Below, one piece after another: positions 17,189-25,565 of a stretch of 64,000 nt of DNA. Both the position numbers and the translations under genes were made by a program. The notes beneath the pieces are model-generated. The model did no database searches, was not told the origin of the DNA, and saw only the letters and a list, made by a program, of their open reading frames with translations. Numbering within the stretch: the stretch's first letter is position 1; the number at the start of each line of letters is the position of its first letter. This DNA comes from Lysinibacillus boronitolerans JCM 21713 = 10a = NBRC 103108 (lineage in GTDB: Bacteria > Bacillota > Bacilli > Bacillales_A > Planococcaceae): assembly GCF_000772935.1 (NCBI RefSeq), contig NZ_JPVR01000072.1, positions 62,001 to 126,000 of the forward strand, in the 5' to 3' direction.

Positions 17189-18663
17189 TGCCTCAGCAAG
17201 AACAGGCGCTAGATCTTAGTACGCTCAGAAAATTATTTCAAAAATCGGCAGATATTCAATTTCAGGAATATATGTTTAATCAGCAGAAAGTACACTTTAT
17301 TACGTGTGATGCTATGATTGATCAACAAATGCTTAATGAAGTGATTATTCAACGTATTCAGTATTTATATGATCATTTGGATGAGGTCCCCTTTGAAGAG
17401 AATATCGCAAGGCATCTTCATGTTCCAAGTATGCAAAAAGTACAAGACAAGGAACAGCTGATAACTTTTGTCTATAGTGGCTTCTTGTTGTTGTATTTTG
17501 ATGAAGACAATCTTTTATATGCAAGCAATATTGCCCAAAAGCCGAATCGCAAGCCTGAAGAAACGCGCATGGAGGTTCTTGTTAAAGGGCCCAGAGATAA
17601 TTTCATTGAAGATATTCGCATCAATATCGCACTATTAAGAAAACGCTTGCCGACCAATTCATTTTGTGTGGAAAAAGTAGAGCTTGGGAAACGATCAAAA
17701 ACCACCGTAGCCATTCTTTATTTTGAGGATATTGTGGATATGGATATTTTACATGGAATCAAAAAGCAGCTTGCTGCCGTTGATACAGATATTGTTTTTA
17801 GTGGCGATTTATTGATAGAACGGGTGAATAAAAATTCCAAGCTTTTTCCGAAGTTTGATTATACAGGACGACCTGATTATGCGGTTCAGGCCTTAGCAAG
17901 AGGACGTTTTATTATTTTTGTAGATGGCGTCGCCTATGCCATCGTTACCCCTGTTAATTTGTTTCTCTTACTGAAATCAGCTGAGGATAATGAATATCCT
18001 ATTATTTTCAGTTCACTCGAACGTTTATTGAGGATATTCGGTATTTTAATTGGATTACTACTCCCTGCATTCTGGCTTGCCCTAACAACCTATCATCAAA
18101 ATCAATTACCCCTTCAACTACTCGCAACCGTGGTGCAAGCGAAGGTGGGCTTACCGCTCCCTTCTTCGCTTGAAATGTTGCTCATGTTACTGATGTTTGA
18201 ATTGTTTCGTGAAGCCGGTTTGCGTCTACCCTCCGTTATTGGTGGGACCATCAGTGTTGTAGGTGGCTTAATTATCGGAGATGCAGCCATTCGAGCAGGT
18301 GTAACGAGCCCTGAAATGATCGTTGTCATCGCTATTTCTACGATTGCCTCCTTTACATTGGTAAATCAGTCACTTGTTACTTCCGTCAGCATATTACGTG
18401 TTGCCTTTATCTTTGCTAGTGCCTTTTTCGGTTTGTTCGGTTTCTTTGTTTCTTTATATTTGACGCTGCTTTACTTAAGTAATATTCGAATTTATGGCTA
18501 CTCTTACATGAACCTGGCAACAGATCTAAATTGGGCAACCATTAAAAAATCGATCTTTCGATTATCACCTAAGGGCTATACAGAACGTAATAAAGCACTT
18601 GCTCCACAGGATTATACACGAACATCAAAGGGGCATGAAAATAAGGATTCCCAAAATAAATAG
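17188..18663 (+). CDS. Spore germination receptor A subunit (GerAA-type)
   Basis: This 491-residue inner spore membrane protein has a cytosolic N-terminal region of about 250 residues in two halves, including VKGPRDNFIEDIRINIALLRKRL and DTDIVFSGDLLIE. The conserved segment FPKFDYTGRPDYAVQALARGR leads into the membrane region (helices between about 265 and 440). GGTISVVGGLIIGDAAIRAG is a strong GerA signature. With the GerAB-type partner it should sense a germinant. No GerAC lipoprotein gene follows; a terminator comes at once, so a third subunit must be encoded elsewhere or be dispensable. Confidence 0.9.
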   Translation: MPQQEQALDLSTLRKLFQKSADIQFQEYMFNQQKVHFITCDAMIDQQMLNEVIIQRIQYLYDHLDEVPFEENIARHLHVPSMQKVQDKEQLITFVYSGFLLLYFDEDNLLYASNIAQKPNRKPEETRMEVLVKGPRDNFIEDIRINIALLRKRLPTNSFCVEKVELGKRSKTTVAILYFEDIVDMDILHGIKKQLAAVDTDIVFSGDLLIERVNKNSKLFPKFDYTGRPDYAVQALARGRFIIFVDGVAYAIVTPVNLFLLLKSAEDNEYPIIFSSLERLLRIFGILIGLLLPAFWLALTTYHQNQLPLQLLATVVQAKVGLPLPSSLEMLLMLLMFELFREAGLRLPSVIGGTISVVGGLIIGDAAIRAGVTSPEMIVVIAISTIASFTLVNQSLVTSVSILRVAFIFASAFFGLFGFFVSLYLTLLYLSNIRIYGYSYMNLATDLNWATIKKSIFRLSPKGYTERNKALAPQDYTRTSKGHENKDSQNK

Positions 18664-18696
18664 CATCCCTTCAAAACTGAAAGGGGTGCTATTTTT
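18660..18696 (+). terminator. Terminator of the germination operon
   Basis: ATAGCATCCCTT pairs with AAGGGGTGCTAT, with TTTTT at the end of the right arm. Confidence 0.85.
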
Positions 18697-18702
18697 GTCC
18701 GT

Positions 18703-19122
18703 TCAAATATTTTGTGCCCTTTCTTTAATAGCATCCAGTACCCTTTCCCAATGACCTTTCATTTCTTCTCGTACTGTCTGATCAGAAAGTTGTTCTTGAT
18801 GAAAGCTAATGGTCGTTTTATTACGTTCTTTTGGTAAAATACGGATTTGTACGGTAGATGGTTTTGACCACTCTTCCTTTTGCCAAGTCAATCGAAGCTG
18901 CTCTAACGGTTTAACAATCCTGATTTCGCCTGTCCCTGTCTTTGAATGGTATTTGTGCCCAGGTTCAAATATAACTGAAGTGCCTTCCCCCAGCCATGTA
19001 CGTACCCCTTCTGTTGTCGTAATCAATGCCCATGCTTGCTCCTGCGAAATGGGTAACGTCCTTCTAACCCCTACTTGAAAGCCCACACTTTTCGTTTGAC
19101 CGATGATTTTTTCGTTATCCAT
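18703..19122 (-). CDS. SRPBCC/AHSA1-like domain protein
   Basis: This 139-residue START-like fold protein resembles the activator-of-Hsp90 (AHSA1) bacterial family. VRRTLPISQEQAWALITTTEGVRTWLGEG forms the first strand and helix. GEIRIVKPLEQLRLTWQ forms the central sheet. The long C-terminal helix is around REEMKGHWERVLDAI. Such proteins bind hydrophobic ligands, but the role of this one is unknown. The ATG follows GAGGTGA. It is a single gene, convergent with the germination operon. Confidence 0.82.
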   Translation of the reverse strand: MDNEKIIGQTKSVGFQVGVRRTLPISQEQAWALITTTEGVRTWLGEGTSVIFEPGHKYHSKTGTGEIRIVKPLEQLRLTWQKEEWSKPSTVQIRILPKERNKTTISFHQEQLSDQTVREEMKGHWERVLDAIKERAQNI

Positions 19123-19373
19123 TGCTTCACCTCTATTTATGACCTTTATAGTGAACTGTAGTTCTATTCGATAAACTTGCTAAACATTCCTTCTATGTAT
19201 TCATAAATGAATGTTCAATTTTCCCTATCCATGCCATAATGAATGATTTGATCTGGTACCCTTTGAATATTCGTTGGCATGAGCATTCAATCGTCCCCTC
19301 TTTCTACGTAACCTTTAATATGCATGTTAGTGTGCTTTGGCTACAATATGAGTACAGTAACTAAGGGAAACAA

Positions 19374-19413
19374 CTAAAAAAAGGGAAATTGTTTAAAAAC
19401 AATCTCCCTTTTC
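19374..19413 (-). terminator. Terminator of the ABC exporter gene
   Basis: On the minus strand AAAGGGAGATTGTTT pairs with AAACAATTTCCCTTT and runs into TTTTAG, six bases past the stop codon. The stretch 19123-19373 upstream shows no gene. Confidence 0.85.
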
Positions 19414-19418
19414 TTTAT

Positions 19419-21179
19419 TTACGTCAATTCCACAAAATCTTTCTGAACGCTTTGTTCTGATTGTCCCTTGCGAAATTGAATATGATGAAGCTTTGCAAAA
19501 ATCCCATTTTGAGCCACTAGCTCATCATAGGTGCCATCCTCTTCAATGCCCTTTGGTGTCACAACTAATACACGATCAGCATTGCGGATAGTTGCCAGTC
19601 GATGGGCAATAACTAGGGTTGTACGATTTTCAGCAAGCTCTGTTAATGATTGCTGAATAATCATTTCTGTTTCTGTATCTAAGGCAGAGGTTGCCTCGTC
19701 TAAAATCAAGATCGGCGGGTTCTTTAGGAACATACGCGCAATCGCTAGTCGTTGCTTTTGGCCTCCTGATAATTTTAAGCCACGTTCACCTATTTGTGTA
19801 TCATAGCCCTCGGGCAGCTCTGCAATAAATGCCTCTAGATGGGCTTTTTTCGCTGCCTCTCGAATTTCCGCTTCACTTGCATCTAATTTTCCATAGGCAA
19901 TGTTTTCACGAATCGTACCTGTAAATAAAAAGACGTCCTGCTGTACGATACCGATTTGAGCACGTAATGACGCTTGTGTCATATTCCGTATATCGATACC
20001 ATCAATCGTAATAGTGCCTTTTGTCACCTCATAAAATCGAGGAATCAATGAGCAGATTGTAGTTTTACCAGCACCCGAAGGCCCTACAAAGGCAATAGTT
20101 TGGCCAGCTTTTACATCAAAGGATATATCATTTAAAACCAGTTTGGATGCATCATAATTAAAATGAACATGATTGAAGGAAATATTTCCATCTAAATGTT
20201 TAATAGCCTTGGCATCCTCACGATCTTGAATTTCTGGCTCCTGTTCAATTAATTCACGGAAGCGCTTAAAGCCAGCCATTCCTTTCGGATAAAGCTCTAA
20301 TAAAGCACTAATTTTATCAATTGGTTTAATCAGAACATTCGTATAGAGCACAAAGCTTACAAGTTCCCCATAAGATAGCTTTCCATTAAAGCTTAACCAA
20401 GCACCGACAACAAGCACAACTAGTGTTAAAAGACGCGTCATCATGTAGATACTGGAGTGTGTCCCTGCCATAATTTTATAGGCATATAATTTTGCCGCAC
20501 GGAAAAATCCATTTTGTTCTTTAAATCGGCTAATTTCAAAAGCTTCATTAGTAAAGGATTTTACAACTCGTACACCAGATACACTATCCTCCACACGCCC
20601 ATTGACATCAGCAATTTTGCCATACATCGTTTTCCAAGCATTGTTCATTTTTATATTACTAAATGTCACAAGCCATGTTAAAAATGGCACCATAATCGCT
20701 GCAATCAAGGCGAGTGTTGGATTGACATTAAACATAATGGCAAAGGCCCCAACAAAGGTCATGATCGCAATAAAGAGATCCTCTGGTCCATGATGGGCAA
20801 ACTCACCTATATCAAACAAATCATTAGTAATGCGACTCATAATATGACCTGTTTTCGTATTATCAAAGAATCGGAATGATTGCCTTTGTACATGCGTAAA
20901 TAATTCTTGACGCATATCCGTTTCGATATTTATGCCTAGTTTATGTCCTAAATAGTTAACGATAAAGTTCAATAATGTACTAATAGCATAAACAAGCAGT
21001 AGTAGGACACTTATTTTCACAATCATGCCCCAATCTCCTGTTGGCAATAGCTCATCGATAAACCATTGAACAGCCAATGGAAACGCAAGCTCTAAGATTG
21101 CTACAATAATGGCACTCGAAAAATCGATGACAAACAATCGTTTATGTGGCTTGTAGTAGGAAAAAAATTTTCTATACAT
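19419..21179 (-). CDS. ABC transporter, fused permease and ATPase
   Basis: This 586-residue half-transporter forms dimers for export, by family of lipids, drugs or peptides. Six membrane helices lie within about residues 15-300. The nucleotide-binding domain has Walker A GPSGAGKTT, the Q-loop in IGIVQQDVFLFTGTIRENI, signature LSGGQKQR, Walker B ILILDEATSALD and the switch histidine in IAHRLATIR. It most resembles Bacillus single-gene exporters of the MsbA/BmrA type. The cargo cannot be read. The ATG is preceded by a GAGAGGAG-like site. It is alone in its unit. Confidence 0.9.
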   Translation of the reverse strand: MYRKFFSYYKPHKRLFVIDFSSAIIVAILELAFPLAVQWFIDELLPTGDWGMIVKISVLLLLVYAISTLLNFIVNYLGHKLGINIETDMRQELFTHVQRQSFRFFDNTKTGHIMSRITNDLFDIGEFAHHGPEDLFIAIMTFVGAFAIMFNVNPTLALIAAIMVPFLTWLVTFSNIKMNNAWKTMYGKIADVNGRVEDSVSGVRVVKSFTNEAFEISRFKEQNGFFRAAKLYAYKIMAGTHSSIYMMTRLLTLVVLVVGAWLSFNGKLSYGELVSFVLYTNVLIKPIDKISALLELYPKGMAGFKRFRELIEQEPEIQDREDAKAIKHLDGNISFNHVHFNYDASKLVLNDISFDVKAGQTIAFVGPSGAGKTTICSLIPRFYEVTKGTITIDGIDIRNMTQASLRAQIGIVQQDVFLFTGTIRENIAYGKLDASEAEIREAAKKAHLEAFIAELPEGYDTQIGERGLKLSGGQKQRLAIARMFLKNPPILILDEATSALDTETEMIIQQSLTELAENRTTLVIAHRLATIRNADRVLVVTPKGIEEDGTYDELVAQNGIFAKLHHIQFRKGQSEQSVQKDFVELT

Positions 21180-21335
21180 GTTTGTCTCCTCTCTAAGTTG
21201 TAAAAATTTCGCCTATCTTTTAATAGTACCATTTGTGCAAACGTAACGGAAAAGTATTTTTTCTCCATAGCAGTATATTTTTATTTACTTTTATATTGTT
21301 GCATGTTACTATGTTAGTAAGAATTGAATAGCTTT

Positions 21336-21522
21336 TGACTTTATTGTCAAAGGGGAGTAGCTAGCAGATGCGATCGATGCATCTGATTTCACATTCGTCA
21401 TTACATGGTATATTACCATCGGGTGTGATGGCATTTCTTGTCACACAGAAACCTTTCTGTGCAACGAACAGTTAATTGCTTAGCAAGACCTTTGCCTATT
21501 TTTTAGGCAGGGGTCTTTTTCT
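21336..21522 (+). ncRNA. yybP-ykoY (manganese) riboswitch with terminator
   Basis: The leader has the recognisable order of this class: a short opening hairpin, AAAGGGGAGTAGC (21350-21362), a variable stem (AGATGC/GCATCT), GGTGTGATGGCATTTC, a stem around ACAGAAACCTTTCTGT, then AACGAACAG. It ends in an expression platform: AAGACCTTTGCCTA pairs with TAGGCAGGGGTCTT, followed by TTTTT (21485-21521). The class binds Mn2+ and prevents termination. The following gene is a TerC-family protein, its classic target. Confidence 0.88.
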
Positions 21523-21596
21523 TTTGCTTAAAATTAGGGAAAGAATAAGTTAGCAAGCCATTCATTTCTGTTCAACAATTAAAGGAGGCAATAAAT

Positions 21597-22358
21597 TTGG
21601 AGGCAATATTTTTAGAATACGCATGGGTACTTGTCGTATTAATTGTACTAGAAGGTTTGTTAGCAGCAGATAACGCCGTCGTAATGGCTGTTATGGTTAA
21701 GCATTTACCAAAGGCACAACAACAAAAGGCTTTATTGTATGGATTGGTGGGGGCGTTTGTTTTCCGCTTTGCCGCATTATTCCTTATTACAACGCTTGTT
21801 AATTTCTGGCAGATTCAAGCGATAGGTGCAGCTTATCTTTTGTTTATGTCTATTAAGCATATTTATGATTCGCGGAAAGCATCCCAAAACTCCGAAGAAA
21901 TCCAAGAGCCGAAAAAACAATCTGGCTTCTGGATGACGGTTGTAAAAGTAGAACTTGCTGATATCGCATTTGCTGTTGATTCTATTCTAGCGGCGGTTGC
22001 CATTGCTGTCACACTTCCACATATCGGTGATTTTGATATTGGTGGTATTAACGCAGGTCAGTTCGCAGTAATGTTCCTAGGTGGTATTATTGGTGTTATC
22101 ATGATGCGTTTCGCAGCTCGTTGGTTTGTAAAGGTTCTCGACAAATTCCCATCACTTGAAACAGCTGCTTTCCTAATTGTCGGCTGGGTTGGTGTAAAAT
22201 TAGCTGTCTTAACATTAGCACATGAAAAATTAGGTGTGATTCCACACGAATTCCCCCACTCCACTCTTTGGAAAGCTATTTTCTGGATTGTCTTAATTGC
22301 TATCGCATTAGGTGGCTACCTAATCGGTGTCAAAAATCAAAAGAAACAAGAACAATAA
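21597..22358 (+). CDS. ykoY: TerC family membrane protein YkoY
   Basis: This 253-residue integral membrane protein of the TerC/Alx group is proposed to export Mn2+, protecting or metalating secreted enzymes. Diagnostic acidic motifs within helices are VLEGLLAADNAVVMA near residue 20 and VELADIAFAVDSILAAVA near 120, both carrying conserved aspartates. ETAAFLIVGWVGVKL near 190 belongs to the same fold. The start is TTG, eight bases after AGGAGG. It lies behind the yybP-ykoY riboswitch, so expression should rise with Mn2+. Confidence 0.92.
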   Translation: MEAIFLEYAWVLVVLIVLEGLLAADNAVVMAVMVKHLPKAQQQKALLYGLVGAFVFRFAALFLITTLVNFWQIQAIGAAYLLFMSIKHIYDSRKASQNSEEIQEPKKQSGFWMTVVKVELADIAFAVDSILAAVAIAVTLPHIGDFDIGGINAGQFAVMFLGGIIGVIMMRFAARWFVKVLDKFPSLETAAFLIVGWVGVKLAVLTLAHEKLGVIPHEFPHSTLWKAIFWIVLIAIALGGYLIGVKNQKKQEQ

Positions 22359-22370
22359 GCACGAAAAATT

Positions 22371-22401
22371 TCGCTTCGATTACGATCGGGGCGATTTTTT
22401 C
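22371..22401 (+). terminator. Terminator of ykoY
   Basis: TCGCTTCGAT pairs with ATCGGGGCGA (two G-T pairs), followed by TTTTTT. Confidence 0.85.
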
Positions 22402-22439
22402 TTATTTCCTTAAAAATATAACAGAAGGAATTCTCTAAT

Positions 22440-22454
22440 TGATAACCAATATCA
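22440..22454 (+). promoter_or_regulatory. Fur box upstream of ferritin
   Basis: TGATAACCAATATCA matches the 7-1-7 Fur consensus TGATAATNATTATCA at 12 of 14 defined positions. It lies upstream of a possible TTGAAA/GATACT promoter about 20 bases further on and 108 bases before the ferritin start. Site seen; regulation inferred. Confidence 0.6.
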
Positions 22455-22561
22455 ATTAACTTTTGCATATATTGCCTTGAAAAATAATTTTTTTGTATGA
22501 TACTGCCTTTACACTGTATACTAATAACGAAGTCATTTACTGCAAAAGGAGGAAAACTTTT

Positions 22562-23071
22562 ATGTTATCTGAAAAACTACACACAGCTCTTAATGAACAA
22601 ATGAATTTTGAATTCTACTCTGCGCATGCCTATATGGCAATGGCAGCCTATTGCACTGATCAAGATTATGATGGCTTCGCTAACTTCTTTTTAGTACAAG
22701 CAGAAGAAGAACGCTTCCATGCCATGAAATTTTATAATTTCTTAAGTGATATGGGCTACCGTGCAACAATTCAAGGTTTTGAAAGCCCAGGTAATCACTT
22801 CGAATCTATTTTAGATGCCTTTAAAACGGCTCTATCACATGAAAAAGAAGTAACACGCCGTATTTACAATTTATCGGACATTGCTTTAGATGAACGTGAG
22901 CATGCGACAATGGCCTTCTTAAAATGGTTTATCGACGAGCAAGTAGAAGAAGAGTCTACATTTGATACATTAATTCGTAAAATCGAGCGTATCGAAACGG
23001 ACTCAAACGCTATCTTTATGCTAGATGCAGAATTGGCTACACGTACATTTACACCAGATGCAGAAGCATAA
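22562..23071 (+). CDS. ftnA: Bacterial non-haem ferritin
   Basis: This 169-residue cytosolic iron-storage protein forms a 24-mer cage. Ferroxidase-centre residues are visible in LNEQMNFEFYSAHAYMAMA (glutamate and tyrosine), AEEERFHAMKFYNFL (E-x-x-H) and the later KWFIDEQVEEE. The frame can be extended upstream to 22493, but the ATG at 22562 has a perfect AAGGAGG and gives the normal family N-terminus (MLSEKLHTALNEQ). A Fur-like box upstream links it to iron status. It is monocistronic. Confidence 0.92.
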   Translation: MLSEKLHTALNEQMNFEFYSAHAYMAMAAYCTDQDYDGFANFFLVQAEEERFHAMKFYNFLSDMGYRATIQGFESPGNHFESILDAFKTALSHEKEVTRRIYNLSDIALDEREHATMAFLKWFIDEQVEEESTFDTLIRKIERIETDSNAIFMLDAELATRTFTPDAEA

Positions 23072-23085
23072 TAGATCTTATAAGA

Positions 23086-23113
23086 AAATCTGCCATTAAG
23101 GCAGGTTTTTTTT
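23086..23113 (+). terminator. Terminator of ferritin
   Basis: Stem around TCTGCC / GGCAGG with a five-base loop, then eight T. Confidence 0.85.
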
Positions 23114-23118
23114 AGTTA

Positions 23119-23545
23119 TTAAATTGGTAGCGTAATCGTTTGCGTTCCTTCTAAAGTAAATACGAACTGGATTAACAAGGCCCTTTAAATCATAACTTTC
23201 ATTCTGTACAATTTGATTTTCTTTCGGTCCATAATGACTAGAGCTGCTCTATAAAATTCGCTGCCTTGAGCATCAATCGCTACCTAGAATAGCACTCCAT
23301 TTTTCTTGAGAGTGCTTTGGTGCATGAATTGTTAGCATCTGATCATTTAATAGCTAATCCTGTTAGCGGTGGTTTTGCTATCACCTTACTTGTTTTTATT
23401 AAAAGCTACCTCAATGGTAAAGCTAATCATACTCTCCCAATGTCGGTCTCTCTAAAATCAATACTTTGTAGATAGTATGTCTCTTCTCCATCTATTAAAT
23501 TCCCTGTTGCTGTTAGACCATCTTGATACACTTGCTTTTAATTCA
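23119..23545 (-). pseudogene. Decayed anti-sigma-like gene (DUF4179/DUF5643 type)
   Basis: The minus strand contains protein-like blocks in shifting frames. They are VYQDGLTATGNLIDGEE, TYYLQSIDFRETDIG, ISFTIEVAFNKNK, DQMLTIHAPKHSQEKW, VAIDAQGSEFYRAALV, YGPKENQIVQNESYDLKG and a terminal TLEGTQTITLPI before TAA at 23119. Together they read as the extracellular C-terminal half of a DUF4179/DUF5643 protein, a family usually paired with ECF sigma factors. Several frameshifts and stops (for example the TGA and TAG inside the middle block) and the missing N-terminal half show it is dead. It also explains most of the gap before the next gene. Confidence 0.7.
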
Positions 23546-23578
23546 AGCGTTCTTATTAAACTATCGAGTATAAAATTT

Positions 23579-23613
23579 AAACAAGGTGTTGCTGCAGCAA
23601 CATCTTGTTTTTA
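23579..23613. terminator. Hairpin with T tract
   Basis: AAACAAGGTGTTGC pairs with GCAACATCTTGTTT around TGCA, followed by TT. It may be the terminator of a lost plus-strand gene. Confidence 0.6.
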
Positions 23614-23779
23614 TTGTGCTAAACATCATTAACTTTGAATTCTTGGTATTCTAAAATACAGGTTTTTTATTTCAGTTATACTTGTATAGATGTTTTCTGC
23701 GAAATAGTTATAAAAATCAATACAAGATGAGCCGCTTTTAATAGAAAATCTTTGTCAAAATAAATATTTTTATACAAAT

Positions 23780-23806
23780 TGAACCAATAATGATTTGATA
23801 ATCGTC
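23780..23806 (+). promoter_or_regulatory. Candidate autoregulated ECF promoter
   Basis: TGAACC (23780-23785) and CGTC (23803-23806), spaced 17 bases, match the TGAAAC-N16/17-CGTC pattern of Bacillus ECF sigma factors. They sit 43 bases before the sigma gene start, which suggests autoregulation. Confidence 0.55.
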
Positions 23807-23848
23807 TAATAGCAGAATTTGAAATTGGTTGAATGGGAGGGTTGTAGA

Positions 23849-24376
23849 TTGGACAGAGAAGAAAAAGATTACTTATTAGAAAAAGTGATGATTGAGTATG
23901 GTACTGAGTTAGTTAGATTAGCATTTACTTATGTGAGAGATACGGAGATAGCTAAAGATATAGTTCAAAATACTTTTATCAAATGCTATAAAAATCTTGA
24001 TTCATTTCGATTTGACGCACAAATAAAAACATGGCTCTATCGTATAACCATTAATGAATGTAAAGACTATTTAAAAAGTTGGAATAACAAAATGGTACAA
24101 GTAAAGAGCTTTATAAGTGAAACTGCAAAATCAATATTACCATCAACAGAAAATGCTGTGATGGAAAAGTATAATAATGAGAAAATAAAAGATATTATCC
24201 TTTCTCTGCCAAAAGTGTATCGTGAAGTGGTTTATCTATACTACTATGATTCATTAAAGACAGATGAAATTGCCGAAGTTTTAGGTATTCCAGTTAATAC
24301 TGTGAAAACAAGATTAAGAAGAGCCAAACAAAGATTAGAGTCAATGATAAAGGAGGCAGAACTTAATGGGCGATAA
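23849..24376 (+). CDS. ECF sigma factor paired with an LCP protein
   Basis: This 175-residue sigma-70-like factor has region 2 in VRLAFTYVRDTEIAKDIVQN and TFIKCYKNLDSFRFDAQIKTWLYRI (about 20-75), a linker, and region 4 in ILSLPKVYREVVYLYYYDSL and IPVNTVKTRLRRAKQRL (about 115-165). The TTG at 23849 is chosen because GGGAGGG lies seven bases before it. An upstream ATG at 23819 has no ribosome binding site. The gene overlaps the LCP-type gene by 11 bases, the usual place for an anti-sigma factor. It resembles B. subtilis ECF members but not one by name. Confidence 0.85.
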   Translation: MDREEKDYLLEKVMIEYGTELVRLAFTYVRDTEIAKDIVQNTFIKCYKNLDSFRFDAQIKTWLYRITINECKDYLKSWNNKMVQVKSFISETAKSILPSTENAVMEKYNNEKIKDIILSLPKVYREVVYLYYYDSLKTDEIAEVLGIPVNTVKTRLRRAKQRLESMIKEAELNGR

Positions 24377-25376
24377 ACGATTTAGAGATAATTTTTATAA
24401 TACCTCTGAACAAGAACTAAGATTTACGAAAGAAGACCGTAATGAAGTATTTGCTAAAATCCATACATTAGAGGAGCAGAATAATATACAAAAGAAATCT
24501 CTTTTTTCGTCTTCAACAAAATTCGCTCCCCTTACCGTTTCATTATTAGTGGTCGGCTTGTGTATATTTTTGTTTATGCCATCATTCTTCTCTGGAAACT
24601 TGAATACAGAAAATAATAGTAGTGATGCAGGTGGTACACTACTTCAAGAAGATGAGATTTTAACCACACTCTTTACGGTGAAAGATGTGAGTAATAGAAT
24701 TCATGTTAACCTTTTATTTACTTATAATAAAGATAAAAAGAAGATAAACCTTTTATCTATCCCCCGCGATACTTATGCGCCGATAATGGATAAAAATACT
24801 GGGTCTACTTCATATGATAAATTGACATTGGCTTATGTTAACGGTTCGGGAGGGGCCGAAAATGTAAGAAATACGGTTTCTAAACTATTTGATTTATCCA
24901 TTGATTATTATGCAGTTGTGGATTTAGAAACCTTTTCAACGCTGATTGAATCAGTGAATGGAATCGATTATGACTTGCCAGAAGCTATTCGAGTAAGAGC
25001 TATTTCGACAGTGGCATTTGAATTCAAAAAAGGGATAAATCATTTGAATGGAGAGGAGATTGTGGCATTAATGATGGCGGCTTCAGAGGGAAAAAGGTAC
25101 GAATTTGATGAAGAAAACCTATTAAACCTCATTCATGCGGTTTTGAATAAAGCAAAAAACGAAATTCCTCCAACGCAATTTAAAGAGCTTACTTCTAGCA
25201 TAGAAGGCAACATCGCCATTGATCATTTGCTAGAGAACGAAGTAGAAATTGATTCTATTAAATTGTTATCTTTAAAAGATGGGATGAGAGATGATATGAA
25301 AGATGGTAAATACTATTTAATGTTTGAGAAAGATTTTTTAACCTCTATTTCAGAAAAGTTAACAACATTTAACTAA
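24366..25376 (+). CDS. LytR-CpsA-Psr-like membrane protein, candidate anti-sigma factor
   Basis: This 336-residue protein has a 50-residue charged cytoplasmic N-terminus and one membrane helix (LTVSLLVVGLCIFLF, about 57-71). Its outer domain resembles LytR-CpsA-Psr (LCP) ligases: INLLSIPRDTYAPI with the pyrophosphate arginine, KLTLAYVNG, and LSIDYYAVVDLETFSTLIESVNGI. LCP enzymes attach wall polymers to peptidoglycan. The second arginine cluster seen in active LCPs is poorly kept (EGKRYEFDEEN), so catalysis is doubtful. Overlap with the sigma gene and the topology suggest it may hold the sigma factor at the membrane. That role is inferred. Confidence 0.75.
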   Translation: MGDKRFRDNFYNTSEQELRFTKEDRNEVFAKIHTLEEQNNIQKKSLFSSSTKFAPLTVSLLVVGLCIFLFMPSFFSGNLNTENNSSDAGGTLLQEDEILTTLFTVKDVSNRIHVNLLFTYNKDKKKINLLSIPRDTYAPIMDKNTGSTSYDKLTLAYVNGSGGAENVRNTVSKLFDLSIDYYAVVDLETFSTLIESVNGIDYDLPEAIRVRAISTVAFEFKKGINHLNGEEIVALMMAASEGKRYEFDEENLLNLIHAVLNKAKNEIPPTQFKELTSSIEGNIAIDHLLENEVEIDSIKLLSLKDGMRDDMKDGKYYLMFEKDFLTSISEKLTTFN

Positions 25377-25424
25377 ACAGGCGTGAATTATTTAGGAGTA
25401 GTCTGATTGAAATAATAATTGATT

Positions 25425-25468
25425 TTAAGAGGATATTAGCTCATCTAGTGAACACAATATCCTCTTAA
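25425..25468 (+). terminator. Inverted repeat after the sigma/LCP operon
   Basis: TTAAGAGGATATT (25425-25437) is fully complementary to 25456-25468, with an 18-base loop and no long T tract. It is a weak terminator or an RNA stability element. Confidence 0.5.
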
Positions 25469-25565
25469 TAAGTTATTCTATTAATAAACAGCGTACCTCA
25501 TCTTATTTATGAAACTCAAACTTTCGCATCGTTGCAAACGGAAAAATTTAGCACTCTAAATTAGC

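Noticed and set aside
22493-22561. N-terminal extension of ferritin
   Set aside because: The extension covers the promoter region and has no homology; the ATG at 22562 has a perfect ribosome binding site.
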